A DNA stretch of 64,000 bases from Methylopila sp. Yamaguchi (GCF_002897035.1 NZ_BAUX01000003.1:124001-188000); one strand, 5' to 3'; counted from the first letter of the stretch, positions 11,294-20,439 are shown. A program made the numbers and translations. Notes: generated from the sequence alone by a model not told the origin.

Positions 11294-11376
11294 CGAATAC
11301 ACGCCAGATTTGCAGTCGTGACATGAACGCGCCTCTCGCCAGCGGCGATGCGCTGCACTTCTGAGGAACTGGCGGT

Positions 11377-12153
11377 ATGGCCAAATTGATGACCTACGCG
11401 CTCGCGGGCGCGCTCGCAGTCGCGTTCGCCCCGGTTGCGGGTCTCGCGGCCGATCTTCCCGAACCGCCGCTGCTGGAGCCGATCCCGGAGCCGGTCGAGT
11501 TCGGCTCCAGCTGGTATCTCCGCGGAGACGTCGGCTACAAGTTCTACCGCGATCCCTCGGCGTCCTACGACAACCCCTACTTCAAGCGCGCGGGTCTGTC
11601 GAAGTACAAGGACGAGGACGTCGACGACGCCTTCATCATCGGCGGCGGCGCGGGCTACAAGTGGAACAACTGGGTCCGCACTGACGTCACGGTCGACTAC
11701 GAGACCAAGGCCGACTTCAAGGGCCGTCTGGGCTGCCCGGGCTGCGGCGGCGTCGCGGGCTACTCCACCGAGAAGAGCAAGATCTCCGCTCTGACCTTCC
11801 TCGCCAACGCCTACTTCGACCTCGGCACCTGGGAAGGCTTCACGCCCTACGTCGGCGCCGGCATCGGCGCGTCGCGCATCCATATGAGCGGCTTCCGCTC
11901 GAAGAACCCCGGCGCGGGCGGTTACGAGGACGGCCCCGGCTCGGGCTCGGACTGGAACTTCGCCTGGGCGCTCATGGCGGGCGTCGGCTATCAGGTTTCC
12001 GACAACGTCGTGATCGACGCCAACTACCGCTACGTCAATCTCGGCGACGTGAAGTCGAAGAGCTACACGGCGGCGGGCGAGAGCGGCCGGGTCAAGGTGA
12101 AAAACCTTCAGGCCAACGAAGTCCGTCTCGGCGTGCGCTACATGCTCGACTGA
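11377..12153 (+). CDS. Outer-membrane beta-barrel protein (Omp25/31-like)
   Basis: This 258-residue protein has a signal peptide ending VAGLAADLP at about residue 26. The mature chain is of the OmpA/Omp25-type eight-strand barrel: alternating aromatic strands such as SSWYLRGDVGYKFYRD, PYVGAGIGASRIHMS, WALMAGVGYQVSDNVVIDAN and a C-terminal strand ANEVRLGVRYMLD. Two close Cys residues (LGCPGCGG) lie in a predicted surface loop, which is unusual for barrels. It stands alone between glmM and serC, with a CtrA-type box in front and a terminator behind. Confidence 0.88.
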   Translation: MAKLMTYALAGALAVAFAPVAGLAADLPEPPLLEPIPEPVEFGSSWYLRGDVGYKFYRDPSASYDNPYFKRAGLSKYKDEDVDDAFIIGGGAGYKWNNWVRTDVTVDYETKADFKGRLGCPGCGGVAGYSTEKSKISALTFLANAYFDLGTWEGFTPYVGAGIGASRIHMSGFRSKNPGAGGYEDGPGSGSDWNFAWALMAGVGYQVSDNVVIDANYRYVNLGDVKSKSYTAAGESGRVKVKNLQANEVRLGVRYMLD

Positions 12154-12186
12154 GCTTTCGGCTCCGGCCTTCAGCACGAAATCTTC

Positions 12187-12221
12187 AAGCGGCGGGATCC
12201 TTGGGTCCCGCCGCTTTCGTT
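12187..12221 (+). terminator. Rho-independent-type terminator after the porin gene
   Basis: Stem arms aagcggcggga (12187-12197) and tcccgccgctt (12206-12216) pair perfectly over 11 bases around an eight-base loop and are followed by tcgtt. It lies 34 bases after the barrel gene stop and before serC, so it separates the two transcripts. The U-tract is short. Confidence 0.75.
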
Positions 12222-12239
12222 CCTCGGGGCTAATCCTTA

Positions 12240-12338
12240 CCCCGCTCAATTCGCTTGACGGCGTCGGTCCCGCGGACGTATTCCCCGCGGCGGGCCACCC
12301 CTCCCCAACGAGGGGCTGACCATCTGGAAGGATGGACC
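12240..12338 (+). ncRNA. Candidate serC leader RNA
   Basis: The region directly in front of serC holds two small hairpins: ccgcgg (12270-12275) with ccgcgg (12285-12290), and cccctc (12298-12303) with gagggg (12310-12315). The second is followed by ctgaccatctggaaggatgg up to the start codon. Alphaproteobacteria carry a structured serC RNA motif at exactly this place (Rfam family serC). The match is from position and recalled features; a covariance-model search would settle it. Confidence 0.5.
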
Positions 12339-13511
12339 ATGACGACTGCTGTTCCCGCGGTTCGCCCCGCGAATCCCAATTTCTCGTCCGGACCCTGCAC
12401 CAAGCGCCCCGGCTGGTCGCTCGACGCCCTCAAGGGCGCGGCGCTCGGGCGCTCGCATCGCTCCAAGGCTGGCAAGGCCAAGCTCAAGGAAGCGATCGAC
12501 CTCACCCGCGAGGTCCTCGAGGTTCCGGCCACCCACCGCATCGCGATCGTTCCGGGCTCCGACACGGGCGCCGTCGAGATGGCCATGTGGTCGATGCTCG
12601 GCGCCCGCGGCGTCGAGGTGCTCGCCTGGGAGAGCTTCGGCGCGATCTGGGTCACCGACGCGGTGAAGCAGCTTCGCCTGCCGAACACCAAGGCGGTCGT
12701 CGCCGAGTTCGGCAAGTTGCCGGACCTCGCCGCCGTCGACTTCGACAACGACGTCGTCTTCACCTTCAACGGCACCACCGCCGGCGTCCGCGTGCCGAAC
12801 CACGACTGGATCCCGGCCGACCGCGCCGGCCTCACCATCTGCGACGCGACCTCGGCCGCCTTCGCGATGGAGCTCGACTACGACAAGCTCGATGTCGTGA
12901 CCTTCTCCTGGCAGAAGGTCATGGGCGGCGAGGCGGCCCACGGCATCCTCATCCTCGGACCGCGCGCGGTCGAGCGCCTGGAGAGCTTCACGCCGGCCTG
13001 GCCGCTGCCGAAGCTGTTCCGCATGACCAAGAACGGCAAGCTCGACGAGGGCCTGTTCGAGGGCGAGACCATCAACACGCCGTCGCTGCTGTGCGTCGAG
13101 GACTACATCGACGCGCTCAACTGGGCGAAGTCGGTCGGCGGCCTCAAGGGCCTGATCGCCCGCTCCAACGCCAGCGCCAAGGCCGTCTACGACTACGTCG
13201 CGCGCACGCCCTGGCTCAAGGTCCTGGCCGCGGACGACGCCACCCGCACCAACACCGGCGTCTGCCTGGTGTTCGCTGATCCCGCGCTCGCCGCGGCGCC
13301 GCTCGAAAAGCAGGCCGCCTTCGCGAAGGATTTCGTCGCGCTGCTGGAGAAGCAGGGCGTGGCCTTCGACTTCGGCGCCTACCGCGACGCGCCTCCCGGC
13401 CTGCGCATCTGGTGCGGCGCGACGGTCGAGCCGTCCGACGTCCAGGCCCTGCTGCCCTGGCTGGACTGGGCCTACGCGCAGCTGTCGCCGGCGCTCGCCA
13501 AGGCGGCCTGA
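12339..13511 (+). CDS. serC: Phosphoserine aminotransferase, alphaproteobacterial type
   Basis: This 390-residue PLP enzyme converts 3-phosphohydroxypyruvate to phosphoserine. Its N-terminus, [20 protein letters not shown], and the segment [20 protein letters not shown] mark the alphaproteobacterial class-V form. The PLP Lys is in the [13 protein letters not shown] segment near residue 194. The start is the ATG seven bases after GGAAGGA; an overlapping ATG seven bases upstream is in another frame. sseB and serA follow on the same strand, so the gene opens a serine block. Confidence 0.96.
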   Translation: MTTAVPAVRPANPNFSSGPCTKRPGWSLDALKGAALGRSHRSKAGKAKLKEAIDLTREVLEVPATHRIAIVPGSDTGAVEMAMWSMLGARGVEVLAWESFGAIWVTDAVKQLRLPNTKAVVAEFGKLPDLAAVDFDNDVVFTFNGTTAGVRVPNHDWIPADRAGLTICDATSAAFAMELDYDKLDVVTFSWQKVMGGEAAHGILILGPRAVERLESFTPAWPLPKLFRMTKNGKLDEGLFEGETINTPSLLCVEDYIDALNWAKSVGGLKGLIARSNASAKAVYDYVARTPWLKVLAADDATRTNTGVCLVFADPALAAAPLEKQAAFAKDFVALLEKQGVAFDFGAYRDAPPGLRIWCGATVEPSDVQALLPWLDWAYAQLSPALAKAA

Positions 13512-13582
13512 GCTTCGGGACCTGACGGGGCGTCGTCGCGGGCACGCGCCGCGACGGGCCGCCGGCCCGCGGGCCGGGCGTC

Positions 13583-13616
13583 CATGACTACGGGCTGATC
13601 ATGACTTCGGGCCGAT
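13583..13616. repeat. Two tandem 17-base units between serC and sseB
   Basis: catgactacgggctgat (13583-13599) is followed at once by catgacttcgggccgat (13600-13616), with two mismatches. It lies in the 200-base gap between serC and sseB. The rest of the gap is GC-rich palindromic sequence (for example around 13554-13580) with no gene that I can see. Confidence 0.6.
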
Positions 13617-13711
13617 CAGTTCTACTTCGCATTCCAGTCAAGGACGCCCGTTAAGGCGGGGACGACGTCGCTTCTCTGACCGCCCGCAGCCCGAAGACCC
13701 GGAGCCAGCCC

Positions 13712-14455
13712 ATGTTCACGCCCGAAAACGCCCTCGAAAAGTCGCTGCTGCGCGCGCTCGATGAGCCCGAACAGCGCGTCGCCTTCCTGAAGTCGTTTCT
13801 CGACGCGGAGCTGTCCTTCGCGCTGATTGATCCGAAGGAAGGCAAAGGCGCCGGCTACGCCGTGCCCGAGGTGACTCATGAGGACATCAGCTTCGTGCCG
13901 GTGTTCACGTCGGACGCGCGGGTGAAGGCGATGTTCCCCGACGAGCAGCTGATGATCGTGCGGCAGACCTTCAAGCAGATCGTCTCGCAGATCGAGGACG
14001 CCAACTTCGTCCTCAACCCAGGCTCCGAGGCCGGCCACGAGTTCATGGCCGAGGACGTCGCCTCCATGCTCGACGGCGATTTCGTGCGCGCCGCCGACGG
14101 GTTCGAGCGCGAGCTCGGCGACGAGGACGAAGAGGACGACCTTCCGACCCTCGTCGGCAAGCCGTCCCCGACGCCGACCCATCTGACGACGCCGCTCGCG
14201 GCGCTGTTCGCCACCATGCCGACCGTCCGCGCCGCCCATGTGGCGCAGGCGATCACGCCCGACGCGCGCGGCGTGCGGCGGCTCGTCGTCGGCCTCGTCG
14301 TCGACGGCGACCTCGACGAAGCCCTCGACCAGGTCGAGGACGTGCTGTCCGAGGCCGCCAAGCCGACCGACGAGATCGACTTCGTCTCCATCCCCGGATC
14401 GCCCCTGGACGACTACTTCACGCGCGACGTCCAGCCGTTCTATCGGAAAACCTGA
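13712..14455 (+). CDS. sseB: SseB-family protein (enhanced serine sensitivity)
   Basis: This 247-residue protein has the SseB layout. The N-terminal domain is at about 1-120 (PENALEKSLLRALDEPEQRV, then EDISFVPVFTSDARVKAMFP and FVLNPGSEAGHEFMAEDVAS). An acidic linker GDEDEEDD follows, and the C-terminal domain is at about 165-247 (AAHVAQAI, then RRLVVGLVVDGDLDEALDQV). The biochemical role is unknown; in E. coli extra sseB increases sensitivity to serine. Here it lies exactly between serC and serA on the same strand, 200 bases after serC and 46 before serA, which supports a link to serine metabolism. GGAG precedes the ATG. Confidence 0.85.
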   Translation: MFTPENALEKSLLRALDEPEQRVAFLKSFLDAELSFALIDPKEGKGAGYAVPEVTHEDISFVPVFTSDARVKAMFPDEQLMIVRQTFKQIVSQIEDANFVLNPGSEAGHEFMAEDVASMLDGDFVRAADGFERELGDEDEEDDLPTLVGKPSPTPTHLTTPLAALFATMPTVRAAHVAQAITPDARGVRRLVVGLVVDGDLDEALDQVEDVLSEAAKPTDEIDFVSIPGSPLDDYFTRDVQPFYRKT

Positions 14456-14501
14456 GCCGGCTGACTTTTCAGGCGCCGGCGAACACGAGAGAAAGCCTCC
14501 C

Positions 14502-16088
14502 ATGGCGCCCCGCGTCCTCATCTCCGACAAGCTCTCCCCCGCCGCGATCCAGATCTTCAAGGACCGCGGCGTCGACGTCGACTTCCAGCCCGACCTCGGC
14601 AAGGACAAGGACAAGCTCGCCGCCGTCATCGGCGGCTACGACGGCCTCGCGATCCGCTCGGCCACCAAGGTCACGCCGAAGATCCTCGCGAACGCGAGCC
14701 GTCTGAAGGTCATCGGCCGCGCCGGCATCGGCGTCGACAACGTCGATTTGCCGGCGGCGACGGCGAAGGGCGTGATCGTGATGAACACGCCCTTCGGAAA
14801 CTCGATCACCACCGCCGAGCACGCCATCGCGATGATGTTCGCGGTCGCCCGCGAGATCCCCGCCGCCGACGCCTCCACCCAGGCCGGCAAGTGGGAGAAG
14901 AACCGCTTCATGGGCGTGGAGATCACCTCCAAGACGCTCGGGATCATCGGCTGCGGCAACATCGGATCGATCGTCGCCGAGCGCGCCATCGGCCTCAAGA
15001 TGCGGGTCATCGCCTTCGACCCGTTCCTGTCGCCGGAGCGCGCCCAGGACCTCGGCGTCGAGAAGGTCGAGCTCGACGAGCTGTTCGCCCGCGCCGATTT
15101 CATCACCCTGCACACGCCGCTTACTGAGAAGACGCGCAACGTCATCGACCGGCAGGCGCTGTTCCGGATGAAGAAGGGGGTGCGAATCGTCAACTGCGCC
15201 CGGGGCGGCCTCGTCGACGAGGCCGCGCTGCGCGAGGCGCTCGACGCGGGCCATGTGGCGGGCGCGGGCTTCGACGTGTTCACGACCGAACCCGCGACCG
15301 AAAACCCGCTGTTCGGCCATCCCGGGGTCGTCTGCACGCCGCATCTCGGCGCCGCCACCACGGAGGCGCAGGAGAACGTCGCCCTCCAGGTCGCCGAGCA
15401 GATGTCGGACTACCTGCTGCGTGGCGCGGTCTCAAACGCCGTCAATTCGCCGTCGATCACGGCCGAGGAGGCGCCCCGGCTGAAGCCCTTCGTCGCGCTC
15501 GCTGAAAAGCTCGGCTCCTTCGCGGGCCAGCTCACCGAGGCCGGCGTCACCGCGATCCGCATCGAGTACGAAGGCCTGGTCGCGGGCATGAACACCCGCG
15601 CGCTCACCTCCGCCGCCGTGACGGGCCTGTTGAAGCCGCAGCTCGCCGACATCAACATGGTCTCGGCCCCGGTGATCGCGCGCGAGCGCGGCGTCGCGAT
15701 CGAGGAGGTTCTGCGGGAGGACGCCGAGACCTACGACAGCGTCGTCCGGCTGACCGTCACCACGGGCGACGTCACCCGCCATGTGGCCGGGACGGTCTTC
15801 GCGGACGGCAAGCCGCGCATCATCGACATCAAGGGCATCGAGATCGAGGCGTCCTTCGGCCCGTCGATGCTCTACGTCACCAACGAGGACAAGCCCGGCT
15901 ACGTCGGCGCGTTGGGGGCGACGCTGGGCGCTGCGGGGGTGAACATCGCGACCTTCAACCTCGGCCGCGCGGCCGCGGGCGGCGACGCGATCGCCATCGT
16001 CCAGATCGACGGCGACATCCCGGACGCGGTTGTGGCCCAGGTGCAGGCGCTCGAGCACGTCAAGCAGGCCCGCGCGCTGCGGTTCTGA
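14502..16088 (+). CDS. serA: D-3-phosphoglycerate dehydrogenase, long form
   Basis: This 528-residue NAD-dependent enzyme catalyses the first step of serine synthesis. The substrate-binding domain holds GRAGIGVDNVDLPAATAKGV. The Rossmann motif is LGIIGCGNIGSIVAERAIGL (about 148-167), the catalytic Arg and Glu lie in the NCARGGLVDEAALREAL and VFTTEPATENPLF regions, and His is in CTPHLGAATTEAQENVA. Residues 320-450 form the intervening domain of the long form, and the C-terminal ACT domain (MLYVTNEDKPGYVGALGATL) suggests allosteric control. The ATG at 14502 follows GAGAGAAAG. Confidence 0.97.
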   Translation: MAPRVLISDKLSPAAIQIFKDRGVDVDFQPDLGKDKDKLAAVIGGYDGLAIRSATKVTPKILANASRLKVIGRAGIGVDNVDLPAATAKGVIVMNTPFGNSITTAEHAIAMMFAVAREIPAADASTQAGKWEKNRFMGVEITSKTLGIIGCGNIGSIVAERAIGLKMRVIAFDPFLSPERAQDLGVEKVELDELFARADFITLHTPLTEKTRNVIDRQALFRMKKGVRIVNCARGGLVDEAALREALDAGHVAGAGFDVFTTEPATENPLFGHPGVVCTPHLGAATTEAQENVALQVAEQMSDYLLRGAVSNAVNSPSITAEEAPRLKPFVALAEKLGSFAGQLTEAGVTAIRIEYEGLVAGMNTRALTSAAVTGLLKPQLADINMVSAPVIARERGVAIEEVLREDAETYDSVVRLTVTTGDVTRHVAGTVFADGKPRIIDIKGIEIEASFGPSMLYVTNEDKPGYVGALGATLGAAGVNIATFNLGRAAAGGDAIAIVQIDGDIPDAVVAQVQALEHVKQARALRF

Positions 16089-16353
16089 CGCGCCGGGCGC
16101 TGCCGCCCCGCGGCTGACGCAACGAACCGCGCCGTCGTTCCGGCTTGTTCCGGAACTCATGACCCCGTCGGTGCGAAGCCGTCTCGAACACAGGGTTCTC
16201 GGGCCCCGGCGCTCCCCGCCGGGGCCTGGGCGGGCGGGCGGAGCGCGCGTTCGCCTCACACGAGTCCCGCGCGGGCGCCTCGGCCGTCGCCGCCCACGAT
16301 CTCGTGATCTCCGTCGCCGAGACGCGGAGCGCGGCGAACGCCATCATCCCGCC

Positions 16354-16923
16354 ATGACCGCCGCCGCCTTCGCGCTCACGCTACTCTTCGCCATCGCGTC
16401 GGCGTTCGGAGCGCCGTCGGCGCTCGCCGACGAGCAAGCGGCCTGGGCGGCGCTGAAGCGCGGCGGCCATGTCGCCCTAATGCGGCACGCGACCGCGCCC
16501 GGCGTCGGCGACCCCGCGAATTTCAAGCTTGGCGACTGCTCCACCCAGCGCAATCTCAGCGACGCCGGTCGCGCCGAAGCGCGCGCCGTGGGCGATCGGT
16601 TTCGGGCCGAGGGCGTCGCGGTCGCCGAGGTGCGGACCAGCCAATGGTGTCGGGCGCGCGACACGGCGGCGGAGATGAAGCTCGGGCCGGTGACGGAGGA
16701 CTTTCGGCTGAACTCGTTCTTCGCGGACGACAACCGCGCAGTCGGAAGCGAAGCGTCCAAGGCGGCGGTGCGGGCCGCGGCCCATTCCAGCGCAACGACG
16801 GTGCTGGTCACGCACCAGGTCAACATCACCGCCGCCACCGGCGTGTTTCCCGCCTCAGGCGAGATCGTGGTGGTGACCGTGGACGGTGACGCGATCCGCG
16901 TGGTCGGACGCCTCGCGCCCTAG
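16354..16923 (+). CDS. Secreted histidine phosphatase family protein
   Basis: This 189-residue protein has a signal peptide (residues 1-26, ending SALADE). The phosphoglycerate-mutase-like core carries the first catalytic motif as LMRHATAPG (about 45-53) in place of the common RHG, and the second catalytic His in VLVTHQVNITAATG (about 151). The substrate is not predictable. It follows serA by 265 bases with no obvious link; the gap holds GC-rich sequence without a recognisable gene. Confidence 0.85.
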   Translation: MTAAAFALTLLFAIASAFGAPSALADEQAAWAALKRGGHVALMRHATAPGVGDPANFKLGDCSTQRNLSDAGRAEARAVGDRFRAEGVAVAEVRTSQWCRARDTAAEMKLGPVTEDFRLNSFFADDNRAVGSEASKAAVRAAAHSSATTVLVTHQVNITAATGVFPASGEIVVVTVDGDAIRVVGRLAP

Positions 16924-17115
16924 CGCACGCTTACGGGCAGAGACCTGACGGCGGGCTGCGCTTCGCCCTCGCGTCTACAGGCGAGCCGGATCCGACGCAG
17001 GCGCGCAGATCTCCCCCTGGAGCAGGAGAGGGTGGACGGCCGAAGGCCGGCCGGGTGGGGTGGGCTTCCGAATAAAACTCCGGCAGCGACGAGGCCGACG
17101 CCGAGGCGAGCCGTC

Positions 17116-18057
17116 CTACTGCGCCCCGATTTCGCCGCCGACGAGCGAGCCGAGGCGGACGCGCTCCGCCGCCTGCTGCAGCGGCGCCCGAGGGCGCGGG
17201 GGCTCCGGCGGGCGAGGGGCGCCGCTCGCCCGGACGATCTCGTCGGCCAGCTCGTCCAGGCGCGCGCGGAGCGCGACGAGGCCGGCGTCCGCCGCGGCTC
17301 CTGCGGCGGCAGGGCGCGCGGCGTCCGCCCGAAACGCGACGAAGCTCTCGATTTCGGCGGCCAGCCGCCGCTCGGCGGCGAGCCGCGCGGCCTCGGCCTC
17401 GGCCGCGCGCGAGCGCTCGGCCTCGATGGTCGCCGCGACGCCGGAGGCCGCCGCTTCCCCAGCCTGCACCGCGCCGCGCAGCCGGGCGATCTCGCGCTCG
17501 GAGGCCGCCTGCTGCGCGAGCGCCGAGGCGAGCTCGGCCTCGGTCGCCGCAAGCTCCACGCGCATAGCGTCGCGCGCGAGCTCCAGCTCGGACAGCGCCT
17601 TGCGCGCCTCGTCGGCCTCGCGCCGCGCCGCCATCAAAGCCGTGCGTTCAGCCTCGAGCGCCTTCGACATCTCCGCGGCCTCCGCGCCGGTGCGGTCGAG
17701 GTCGCCGCGCACCGCCGCGCCGTGAGCCTCGAGCGCGGCCACGCTCTCCTTCAATTTTGCAATCTCGAGTTTCAGGCCCATCTCCTGCGAGCGGGCCCGA
17801 CCGGCGACGATGCGCTCGCGGGCGGCCTCTTCGGCCGCGGCTTCGGCGCGACGCTCCACGGTGCGCACGCCGATCGCGTGTTCCGCGCGGAGGCGGTCCT
17901 GCGCGGCGACGATTTCGTCGAGCGACACAGGAAGCCGCCCCACCAGCCGGCGCGTCGTCAGACGGACCGCGCGCGCCCAGATGGCGGGAAGCAGCAACAG
18001 CCCGATGAGGCCCGCGACGCAGGCTCCGAGCGAAGCATAGAGGAGGGGCTCGACCAT
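17116..18057 (-). CDS. Membrane-anchored coiled-coil protein, unknown function
   Basis: This 313-residue protein has one N-terminal membrane segment (about 5-29, YASLGACVAGLIGLLLLPAI). A long Ala/Glu/Arg-rich coiled coil follows (about 60-270, with heptad-like runs such as EARKALSELELARDAMRVEL) and a Pro-rich stretch PRPPEPPRPRAP near 290. The topology (membrane anchor plus a long cytoplasmic helix) resembles small septum- or envelope-associated proteins, but I do not recognise a family. It faces the histidine phosphatase tail to tail. Confidence 0.75.
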   Translation of the reverse strand: MVEPLLYASLGACVAGLIGLLLLPAIWARAVRLTTRRLVGRLPVSLDEIVAAQDRLRAEHAIGVRTVERRAEAAAEEAARERIVAGRARSQEMGLKLEIAKLKESVAALEAHGAAVRGDLDRTGAEAAEMSKALEAERTALMAARREADEARKALSELELARDAMRVELAATEAELASALAQQAASEREIARLRGAVQAGEAAASGVAATIEAERSRAAEAEAARLAAERRLAAEIESFVAFRADAARPAAAGAAADAGLVALRARLDELADEIVRASGAPRPPEPPRPRAPLQQAAERVRLGSLVGGEIGAQ

Positions 18058-18225
18058 CGGCGGCGTACTCGGCGGGCCACAGCGCTCAGCCCTTCGGCCG
18101 TGGCGCTTCGCGGGTGCGGACGGCGGGCGCGCCCGCGCTTCGCGCTGGCGTCAGGATGGCACAGGGCCGGCGCGACATAAAGCCGGCGCCGGCCGCCCCG
18201 CCGATGCGAAGCGCCGCAGCCGGCG

Positions 18226-18846
18226 TCAGAACGGATTCCAGGTCGAGGTCGGCGTGAACTTCAGGTAGCCGACGTTGACTCCGAGGCGCGCGCCGAGGCC
18301 GGTGCGGATCGGCACCAGGACCGTGTCGTAGTCCTTGAGGGCCGTCATGCCGAGGCCGCCAACGAGATAGGCCGAGCCGTTGATGCCCGCGAAGCGGCTG
18401 AAGATCGCGTTAGGGGAGCGCAGATTGTAGACGAGAATCATCGTCCGGGCGCCGTCGCCGCCGAAATCGAAGCCGAGCGAGGGACCCTGCCAGTAGACGC
18501 GCTGCTCGCCCTCGCCGCGGGTGAAGAGCTTGCCTTCGCCGTAGCGCAGGCCGCCGACGAAGGCGCCCGCCGCCTCTTCGCCGAGGATGTAGCCGTTGGG
18601 CTCGCCCCATTGGCTGGTGGCCTTTTCGACGATGCCGGCCAGGCCGCGCGACATAGAGCCGAAGAAGCCGTGGCCTTTCTCGACGATCTCGGAGGCGGAG
18701 AAGGTGTCGCTCGCGCCACCGTACTGGCGGTCGGAGTAGGCGGCGTTCTCGGCGCGCGGGCCGGCGTATTGGGCGGAGGCGTCGGTGGTCGCGGCGGCGA
18801 AGCCTGCGAGGAGGGTCGCGGCCGCGACGAGGGTCTTCCACGTCAT
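18226..18846 (-). CDS. eipA: EipA (DUF1134) envelope integrity protein
   Basis: This 206-residue secreted protein has a signal peptide at about 1-26 (ATTDASAQYA). The DUF1134 domain covers the rest: EIVEKGHGFFGSMSRGLAGI, GEPNGYILGEEAAGAFVGGL, VYWQGPSLGFDFGGDGARTM and a C-terminal GVNVGYLKFTPTSTWNPF. In Brucella this family (EipA) is a periplasmic beta-barrel-like protein needed for envelope integrity. I chose the ATG at 18846 because AAAAGGA lies eight bases before it; a GTG six codons upstream is the alternative. Confidence 0.9.
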   Translation of the reverse strand: MTWKTLVAAATLLAGFAAATTDASAQYAGPRAENAAYSDRQYGGASDTFSASEIVEKGHGFFGSMSRGLAGIVEKATSQWGEPNGYILGEEAAGAFVGGLRYGEGKLFTRGEGEQRVYWQGPSLGFDFGGDGARTMILVYNLRSPNAIFSRFAGINGSAYLVGGLGMTALKDYDTVLVPIRTGLGARLGVNVGYLKFTPTSTWNPF

Positions 18847-19013
18847 CGCGTACGTCCTTTTCACGTGAGCGCGCGATGTCCGCGGAAACGGATTCGCGCC
18901 GATTCGTAGAATTTGATCGATCGGCTTTACTCAAAGGTGAACGGCGCCGTTTTAAGACCGATCCTGAGGACGGTTCCATTTCCGGCAGACCGTGACGAGG
19001 AGACGCGCAGCCC

Positions 19014-19487
19014 GTGGCGTTCACGACGACCCTGACCGGCGTTCTGGCTTGCGGCGCGCTCTGCGCCGGGCTGGCCTGCGCCGCGCCGGCGGCCGCGACG
19101 CCGGGGCTCAACGAGCGAGTGGTGGCCGATCCCGCCAGCGGCATCGCGCTGTTCGGCTACGATCCCGTGGCCTACTTCACCGAAGGCCGGCCGGTGCTGG
19201 GCAAGCCGCTGTTCGAGGCGGAATGGGGCGGGGCCGCCTGGCGCTTCGCCAGCGCCGCGAACCGCGCCGCCTTCCTCAGCGCCCCGGAGGTCTACGCGCC
19301 CCAGTTCGGGGGCCACGATCCGCTCGCGGTCGCGCGCGGCCGCGCGGCGGCCGGGCATCCGCAGGTCTTCGCAGTGCTCCGCGACCGGCTCTATCTGTTC
19401 CGTTCGCCGGACGCGCGCGACTCCTTCGTCGACCCTGCGCCGGCCGTCGCCGAATGGCCCGCGGTCGAGCGCGACCTCACGCCGTAA
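19014..19487 (+). CDS. Secreted YHS-domain protein
   Basis: This 157-residue protein has a signal peptide ending at about residue 29 (AAPAAATPG). The core is IALFGYDPVAYFTEGRPVLG and WRFASAANRAAFLSAPEVYA followed by PQFGGHD, the YHS-like fold seen in secreted proteobacterial proteins often annotated as YHS domain-containing. Members may bind metal, but the usual Cys is absent here, so no activity is claimed. It starts with GTG after a GAGGAG site. It is divergent from eipA. Confidence 0.8.
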   Translation: MAFTTTLTGVLACGALCAGLACAAPAAATPGLNERVVADPASGIALFGYDPVAYFTEGRPVLGKPLFEAEWGGAAWRFASAANRAAFLSAPEVYAPQFGGHDPLAVARGRAAAGHPQVFAVLRDRLYLFRSPDARDSFVDPAPAVAEWPAVERDLTP

Positions 19488-19506
19488 GCGGCGCGTCCGC
19501 GCGCGG

Positions 19507-20304
19507 TCAGTCCCTCGCGCCCCAGGCGACGAAGCCGCCATTCCGGAAGCCCGCCTCCGCCTTGCCGTAGTCGAACGGCGTCATGTCCGGTCGCGTCACC
19601 GCGCCGCCGGCGGCGGCGAGCACGGCGTGGCCCGCCGCGGTGTCCCACTCCATCGTCGGCCCAAAGCGCGGGTAGACGTCGGCCGCGGCTTCCGCGACCA
19701 GACAGAATTTCAGCGACGAGCCCGCCGAGCGACGCTCGACGACACCGAGCTTTTCGAGGAACGCCTCCGTCTCGGCGTCCGCATGGCTGCGGCTCGCGAC
19801 GGCGCAGAGGCCGGCGGCCGGGCGCTGCCGGACCGCGATCGGTCGATAGGCGGCCGGGGCGGGGACGTCGCGGATCGCCGCTTCGGCCTTAAACGCGCCA
19901 CGTCCGGCCGCGCCGATCCAGGTGGCGCCGAGCGCCGGCGCATGCACGCAGCCGAGCACGGGCGCGCGGCGTGAAATTAACCCCACGTTAACCGTGAATT
20001 CGCCGTTGCGGTTGATGAACTCGCGCGTGCCGTCGAGCGGGTCGACCAGCAGGAAGGTCTCCGGCGCCTCCGTCGGCGCGCCGTCGCGGGAGGCCGCCTC
20101 CTCGGCGATGACCGTCACGCCCGGGAACAGTTTGGCGAGGACGGCGTGGAGGATTTCCTCCGCGCGCTCGTCGGCGTCCGTCACCGGGCTGCGGTCGTCC
20201 TTCGAGCGCACCACGATGGCCTCGGCGTCGTAGACGTCCAGGATCGCCCGCCCGGCCTCGACGCAGAGGGCGCCAAGCGCCTGGAGCAGGGCGAGGTCGG
20301 TCAT
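19507..20304 (-). CDS. cysQ: 3'(2'),5'-bisphosphate nucleotidase
   Basis: This 265-residue inositol-monophosphatase-fold enzyme removes PAP, the by-product of PAPS-dependent sulfation or sulfate reduction. Metal motifs are DDRSPVTDADERAEE (about 36-50), IAEEAAS (about 66-72), the signature LLVDPLDGTREFINRNGEFT (about 85-104) and the C-terminal WDTAAGHAVLAAAGG. Length is normal. It is convergent with the YHS gene (19 bases) and divergent from chpT (135 bases between starts). The internal sequence contains a TTAA-N7-TTAA word. Confidence 0.93.
   Translation of the reverse strand: MTDLALLQALGALCVEAGRAILDVYDAEAIVVRSKDDRSPVTDADERAEEILHAVLAKLFPGVTVIAEEAASRDGAPTEAPETFLLVDPLDGTREFINRNGEFTVNVGLISRRAPVLGCVHAPALGATWIGAAGRGAFKAEAAIRDVPAPAAYRPIAVRQRPAAGLCAVASRSHADAETEAFLEKLGVVERRSAGSSLKFCLVAEAAADVYPRFGPTMEWDTAAGHAVLAAAGGAVTRPDMTPFDYGKAEAGFRNGGFVAWGARD
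19977..19991. promoter_or_regulatory. TTAA-N7-TTAA word inside cysQ, upstream of chpT
   Basis: ttaa, ccccacg and ttaa match the CtrA consensus exactly. The site encodes part of FTVNVGLIS in cysQ and lies 449 bases upstream of the chpT start. Being inside a coding sequence it may be chance, but TTAA words are rare in this GC-rich DNA. Weak evidence for regulation. Confidence 0.25.
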
Positions 20305-20439
20305 GGGCTCTGGGTCCTTCCCGAAGGCTTCGGCTTGAGGGCGGAGACGGCAGCGTGTATCAGGCCAGACGTCGCGGCCGGGCGGCGCCGACGAGTCGCC
20401 GGCCCGGAAACCGCTCCCAAAGCGCCGGCAGGAGCCCCC

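Noticed and set aside
18900-18930. TTGAT-like word (ttgatcgatcgg) near eipA
   Set aside because: Only the left half of an FNR box is present; the right half does not match.
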